In this document: in pieces, positions 59,376-64,000 of the stretch
Numbering within the stretch: position 1 is the first letter of the stretch
How the letters are laid out: every line of letters begins with the position of its first letter
DNA from: Unio delphinus
Lineage: Eukaryota > Mollusca > Bivalvia > Unionida > Unionidae
Length of the DNA: 64,000 nt
Reading direction: 5' to 3'
Assembly: GCA_029339505.1 (NCBI GenBank)
Contig: JAQISU010000155.1
Coordinates: 17,750,001-17,814,000 of the forward strand
The notes under the pieces: model-generated
Database searches by the model: none
What the model was told of the DNA's origin: nothing
The model's input: only the letters and a program-made list of their open reading frames with translations
Translations under genes and position numbers: made by a program

Positions 59376-60294
59376 TCTTCCTTTGTCCGTCCTCTCTGAG
59401 TGGCCCAGTGGTAGCTGCCCTCTATATGCGGGATCCGGTTTCCATCATGTAGCTAAGTCTCCGGAGGAGTTTTTAGTCCACTTGGCAATGGTATCGCATT
59501 CCTTAGCTTTCACCCATAATATCATCATGCTGGTTCAGCAGAACAGCACATTGCAGCTCCGTTGCACTCATATTTTGTCATCACCAGTCATCGCGCCTCG
59601 GTTCCGCCATAATTGCTTTTTCTCAATGACACATGGCAATATGGTTTCAGCTACACGATATACGCTCTCACTGCATTCCGTCGTTTGGCTACTTCTGTCT
59701 TCTCAGTTTCAAAGCAAACTGAAATAAATCTTTTCTGATGCTCCATGACGGGGTGACGTCATATTCGTTCCTAGCTAGTCGCCCAGATATCATCCTGCGT
59801 AGAGACGCAGGTTAGCCCATACTGCTTTTCTAGCTGCACTCCAATTGTGACGTCACAAGGTCATGAGCTCCAGTTAAGCCGGTCCTACTCGGTCCGTGTT
59901 CACTGTCTGAGGATGGAACTGGTTGGCTTAATACCCCTGTTTTTATACTAATATTTATATTACTGGAAAGTTCTAGAATGTTCTAGCAGTTTACTCCAAG
60001 TTAAGTCAGCGCTGAATCTATCTGGAATGTCCTGGAAAATAGGTATATTTAAAAATATAAATGTCCTGGCCACAAAAGCAGTTTTGGGGGATTAATAGTC
60101 ATTTTCTATATTTATACGTATAAGCAATTATGAAATAACACTTACAACCCAGGAACAAAAACAATTTTCGGATATGGTGTAATTGATGCAGTGCCATCAA
60201 GAAATGCCTAAACACGAACTCCAAACATCAAAAGGAAGACTTATAATTAGTTTCTACTTGAATCATGGAAACTGTTCGTCAATAAACTTAAATA
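59376..60294. other. Unassigned stretch with a possible tRNA-like SINE head
   Basis: At 59393-59460, GAGTGGCCCAGTGGTAGCTG resembles an A box, and GGGATCCGGTTTCCA a B box. The 114-codon plus ORF at 59383-59727 overlaps it and has no recognisable domain. Confidence 0.35.
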
Positions 60295-60295
60295 A

Positions 60296-60397
60296 CCAAG
60301 TGGCCGAGTGGTCTAAAGCGCTTTCCGTTACGGATCGCTGCCGTCTCACCTCTGTCTGCGTGGGTTCGAGTTTAAGATTCGGCTAATGCAGTCATGT
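60296..60397 (+). repeat. SINE head with tRNA-Leu/Ser-like promoter
   Basis: A box GTGGCCGAGTGGTCTAAAGC and B box GGGTTCGAGTTTAAG, followed by ATTCGGCTAATGCAGTCATG as in the other SINE copies. The body stops where the terminal repeat begins at about 60395. It is not a complete tRNA: the 3' acceptor strand is missing. Confidence 0.8.
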
Positions 60398-60860
60398 GGA
60401 CATAGACCACAATTAATTTTACTATATGTTCTCTACATATATTTCTCAGTGCTGACCTTTCCACAGTGTGACAATCAATACAAATCATATGTTAATCTAA
60501 AATACCTCCAAAGATGACTTCACGGTGAAATTCTTGTCAAGGGTTGATCGGCATTTTTTTGAGCTGCTGCACTGTAAACAGAACAGCATGTACACAGACC
60601 ACACATTTCACTTCCGGATCATCACCAAAGCCTTATTACTCCATGTGCACTGTCGCCAAATTACACACTGACAACCACTCTCTCTGCTCATATTCTCAAG
60701 AATGAACAATTACCTTTAAATCCCTACCAAATATGCATCAATATAACTCTTCTATCACCACCAAAAGGAGAGAGGAAAAAATGTTCTGAAAATAGACTGG
60801 AACTACATTCGTGGGTACTGAACTGGAAGTATTAATTGTGGTGTGATTCCTGACAGGCCC
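60395..60860 (-). repeat. Terminal-repeat / LTR-like unit, left copy
   Basis: Bases 60398-60760 are identical to 63638-64000. The diverged copy at 55783-56228 shows the unit extends to about 60860. In the minus orientation it runs TGTCAGGAATC ... GTCTATGTCCACA, i.e. TG...CA ends, about 465 bp. Confidence 0.75.
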
Positions 60861-63633
60861 AACTTTTTGGGGCAAATTTTAGTAAAACTTTTATTTTTGA
60901 ATGCCACACCTATTTGAACTTTATACATGAAGTCTTTTTGAATTTCCTTGCATACAAGACATGTGACACCTGCTGGAAAGTGTGTAGTGCAGGTGTTCCA
61001 CAGGGTGCAAGTGTTGATTCATGTGCTTTTGAAAACCAAAACTAAATTTGCTATATCTTCCTTAATTATAGGACTTTTTCAATGCTGTAAAAACCTAATT
61101 GTACTACAAGATAAGGCCTGTCTGAAACTATGTTGAAAGTTTATACATTTTGATCAATTCAAATTTTAATGGAAATTTAAATAAACATATAAATTTATAA
61201 ACTAAATTTTATTGAAAAATTAAATTTTCATAAAAGTTTGAAAACAGATTTTGTCAAAGTTTAGGCAGAAAAGTTGATCAATCAATGGTCTTTAAAATAA
61301 ATGGTGGTTTGGGTCTGTGTAACTGAGAACATTTTTCCCAGGGGTAGTGAAGTAGCATGACTCATAGTGATTTTGGCAACAAACCGCAATATGCCTGTCA
61401 AGGTGCATATAGGTCTACACACTAAAGAAGCAACAACAGGTGCTATGTTCCATATTTATTGTGTCAGGTATTTAGGCAGTTATTTGTATAATTAATAGTG
61501 CACTCAGATTTAAACATCTGATGGGACCACTTCCATGTTTTATCGGAAAATTGCATTACATTTCAGTGTCGATAACTACAAAAAGCGACAATAAGATAGG
61601 AAAATACAGTTTTTAGGCAGGCTTTACCTTACTGAACAATGGTGCTAATCTCTCCCATGAAGATCTAAGCCATGTCCTTGAGGTGCTGTATATTAGTGTG
61701 GTGATATGATCACTTATGGCAGTACACTGCATATGTCCTTATGAAACCTTGCTTTCACCACCAGACTACTGGAGAGCTTCCAAGCTGATCCACCACTAAC
61801 ACTTTGTTCCAGATACCAGCCTAGACCTGAAAAGATATAAAATGTTTCACTTATATCTAGAAAACAGTAAGATGTATGCAAATGAAGTTAAAATGTGTTA
61901 GATATAGTGATTTCCGAATAACATTCAGGCAGCAAGCATAGGAAATAAATATTAAACTTGACAGAGTGACACTCAGAAATGTGAAGTAATAGTCATGTAT
62001 TAAAGTAATAAATTCATCCTAAAAGTATATGAAGTTTCTATAAGCATATCTGATCATTTACAGGTTAAATAACTAATCAGGTAGACTATGCATCACAAAC
62101 ATTAAGGAAATGCGGGGACGGTGAGGTTTGATCATTGGTGGAAACATTAGTACATGCCAGTATACAGGATAGTCAAGCTACAATGTAGTAAAAAAGAATA
62201 TATTACTATAAGCAATCTTATTCATGAGATAAATAATAATTCTGGATATTGCAAGAGAATACAGTCAAATGTGGCCACACAAATCAACTACAGGTACCAA
62301 TACATCCTATATCATAAACTAAATGTGAAATTCTGATCCCCAAAACTTGTAAACAAGAATGGAAATTTGCATATGTGGGACATATACAATGTAATTGTTA
62401 TGATCAAATGTGCAAAAATAATTCAAATGATCTGTTTGAATATTTAAAGTGTATTTTTAAGGGTGTTTGATACCAATTATTAACCTCAATGGTTCAATAG
62501 AATCAGATATCAGCTGATATTACAATACCGCACTCTATCCAAGTACTGAATTGAAATATGTTACCATACATGGGCATATTAATGAAGAAAATAACATTTT
62601 GGGATACATTTAGTGCACACAGCCAGAAATGTGTCTTACAGATTCACTGTAGGTACAATGTCAGCCTATATGATGTACTGAATGTGAACTTTGGATCACA
62701 AACATTCTAAAATATGTGAATATTTGTTCATGTGGGTTATGTAACCATGCTAAGATCAGTTGTACACAGTTAAACTCAAAATATCTGTTTGAATATATCT
62801 TGTGCAATCTTTAGAGTGTCAGTTAACAAATATTATTAGTAATTAACAATGCATAAATTAAGATGTATCATAAGAATTCACATAACATCATACAGGCCAC
62901 AATGCCGCACTTCACTAATCAATATCTTAGCCAAACTGAACAATAAAATTGAATGCATTTTGTGCTCAACTTACATAATTTTGCTGTTTTCTTACATCCA
63001 AGGGTAAATATACATGTGGAAAGTATATTTTATCCCTTCAGCCTGCATTTAATTCTCAGAAAGTTTAAACTGATTTAGTAGAGAACTTGAGTAGGTTCTA
63101 GTATAAAGTTTTCATCACTGTCCTCTCACTAAACACCCTGTAACTATATTTGTTAACAATTACTAAAGGCTATATAAGCAGATATGTGTTACTCAGGAAG
63201 TCACCCCATCATAAACACATAAATTAACTGATTGGACCCCTAATAAATAGTATGAATGATCAATACAAAATATAATCTGTCTTTCATACATTTTAAATGT
63301 ATGTCTCATTTTGACTTACAAAGATATTTTCTCTGACAAAATTTGACAAATATCCATCATTGTAGCTTGTATATGGTGTAGGAGTATAAATATGCTGATA
63401 TCATTGGATATAATTTCCAAAAATATTATCTATGTGCATTTTAAGGGGCAAATTTTAATTTTTTAATTTTTAAAAAAAAAATATTAAAATTTTAAAAAAC
63501 TAAAATCAATTTTTAAATTTTAATGTCATTTTTCTATTTTAAATGTTAATATATATGACACTTCTAAATTTCATGTGTTTATCATTAATAATAAAAATTT
63601 TATAGCATATTAAAGTTTCATCAAAACTGCCTG
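60861..63633. other. Non-coding segment between identical direct repeats
   Basis: No ORF above about 62 codons. Between about 61940 and 62960 it holds three or so diverged ~360-base tandem units (shared ATCACAAACATT and CTGTTTGAATAT blocks). A very A/T-rich run lies at 63450-63540. It could be the interior of a non-autonomous LTR element or the rest of a tandem unit. Confidence 0.55.
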
Positions 63634-64000
63634 TACAGGACATAGACCACAATTAATTTTACTATATGTTCTCTACATATATTTCTCAGTGCTGACCTTT
63701 CCACAGTGTGACAATCAATACAAATCATATGTTAATCTAAAATACCTCCAAAGATGACTTCACGGTGAAATTCTTGTCAAGGGTTGATCGGCATTTTTTT
63801 GAGCTGCTGCACTGTAAACAGAACAGCATGTACACAGACCACACATTTCACTTCCGGATCATCACCAAAGCCTTATTACTCCATGTGCACTGTCGCCAAA
63901 TTACACACTGACAACCACTCTCTCTGCTCATATTCTCAAGAATGAACAATTACCTTTAAATCCCTACCAAATATGCATCAATATAACTCTTCTATCACCA
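63634..64000 (-). repeat. Terminal-repeat / LTR-like unit, right copy (cut by window end)
   Basis: 363 bases identical to 60398-60760, offset 3240. The junction at its lower end differs by a 3-base TGT relative to the left copy. Confidence 0.9.

Noticed and set aside
60296..60397. tRNA-Leu/Ser gene
   Set aside because: A and B boxes are present, but the acceptor stem and 3' half do not close, and the sequence continues as a SINE.

Overview
The window is animal nuclear DNA: AT-rich, gene-poor, with intron-split genes, long dinucleotide microsatellites, tRNA-derived SINEs and many decayed non-LTR retrotransposons. A CR1/L2-type, an RTE-type and a long I/Nimb-like LINE with RNase H, a SINE with a tRNA-Leu/Ser-like head, and an inhibitor-of-apoptosis gene of the type amplified in bivalves all suggest a lophotrochozoan, most likely a mollusc. 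That assignment is an inference; no marker fixes the species. Two host genes can be rebuilt with consistent splice sites and phases. (1) A plus-strand type-B carboxylesterase/cholinesterase-like gene (coding 9622-11156 and 16782-17184, 645 aa) encodes a signal peptide, an alpha/beta-hydrolase ectodomain and a C-terminal membrane anchor. Its Ser and His are kept, but the acid is Asp and the oxyanion-hole glycines are replaced. (2) A minus-strand IAP/BIRC gene of seven coding exons (35184 down to 27931, 428 aa) has a low-complexity N-terminus, one complete BIR, a UBA-like domain split over two exons, and a C-terminal RING. Layout: 240-1551 holds a broken Tigger/pogo-type transposase (minus). 3425-4395 is a CR1/L2-like LINE 3' fragment (minus), with a second copy at 22256-23893 (plus) inserted into a 44-bp minisatellite. 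4862-6410 and 37083-38040 are two copies of a solo-LTR-like repeat containing a (GA)n tract. The esterase intron (11157-16781) holds CT microsatellites near both splice sites, two minisatellites and a ~270-bp-arm inverted repeat. 18.9-24 kb is repeat-rich: SINEs plus 28-bp and 44-bp minisatellites. 36.03-36.91 kb is an RTE LINE end. 39.3-40.1 and 58.6-59.4 kb share an unclassified dispersed repeat. 40.4-49.9 kb is one large I/Nimb-like LINE (minus), interrupted by a 1.7-kb solo LTR with a clean 5-bp target duplication, by a 38-bp minisatellite plus ~1.2 kb of other DNA, and by AT microsatellites. 50.85-52.03 kb is a decayed unidentified coding relic split by a 205-bp hAT-type MITE with an 8-bp target duplication. 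57.4-58.6 kb is a broken member of an invertebrate repeat-associated ORF family. 60.4-64.0 kb is bounded by a 363-bp identical direct repeat, either LTRs of a non-autonomous element or a 3.24-kb tandem duplication; a diverged inverted copy lies at 55.78-56.23 kb. The two host genes do not obviously cooperate. The esterase-like protein would sit at the cell surface, and the IAP would act in the cytoplasm on caspases or ubiquitin signalling. Most of the window is a record of nested insertions. I found no convincing undescribed multi-gene system. The best leads are the esterase with an altered oxyanion hole, its intron architecture, the 3.24-kb identical repeat and the unidentified coding relic at 51-52 kb.
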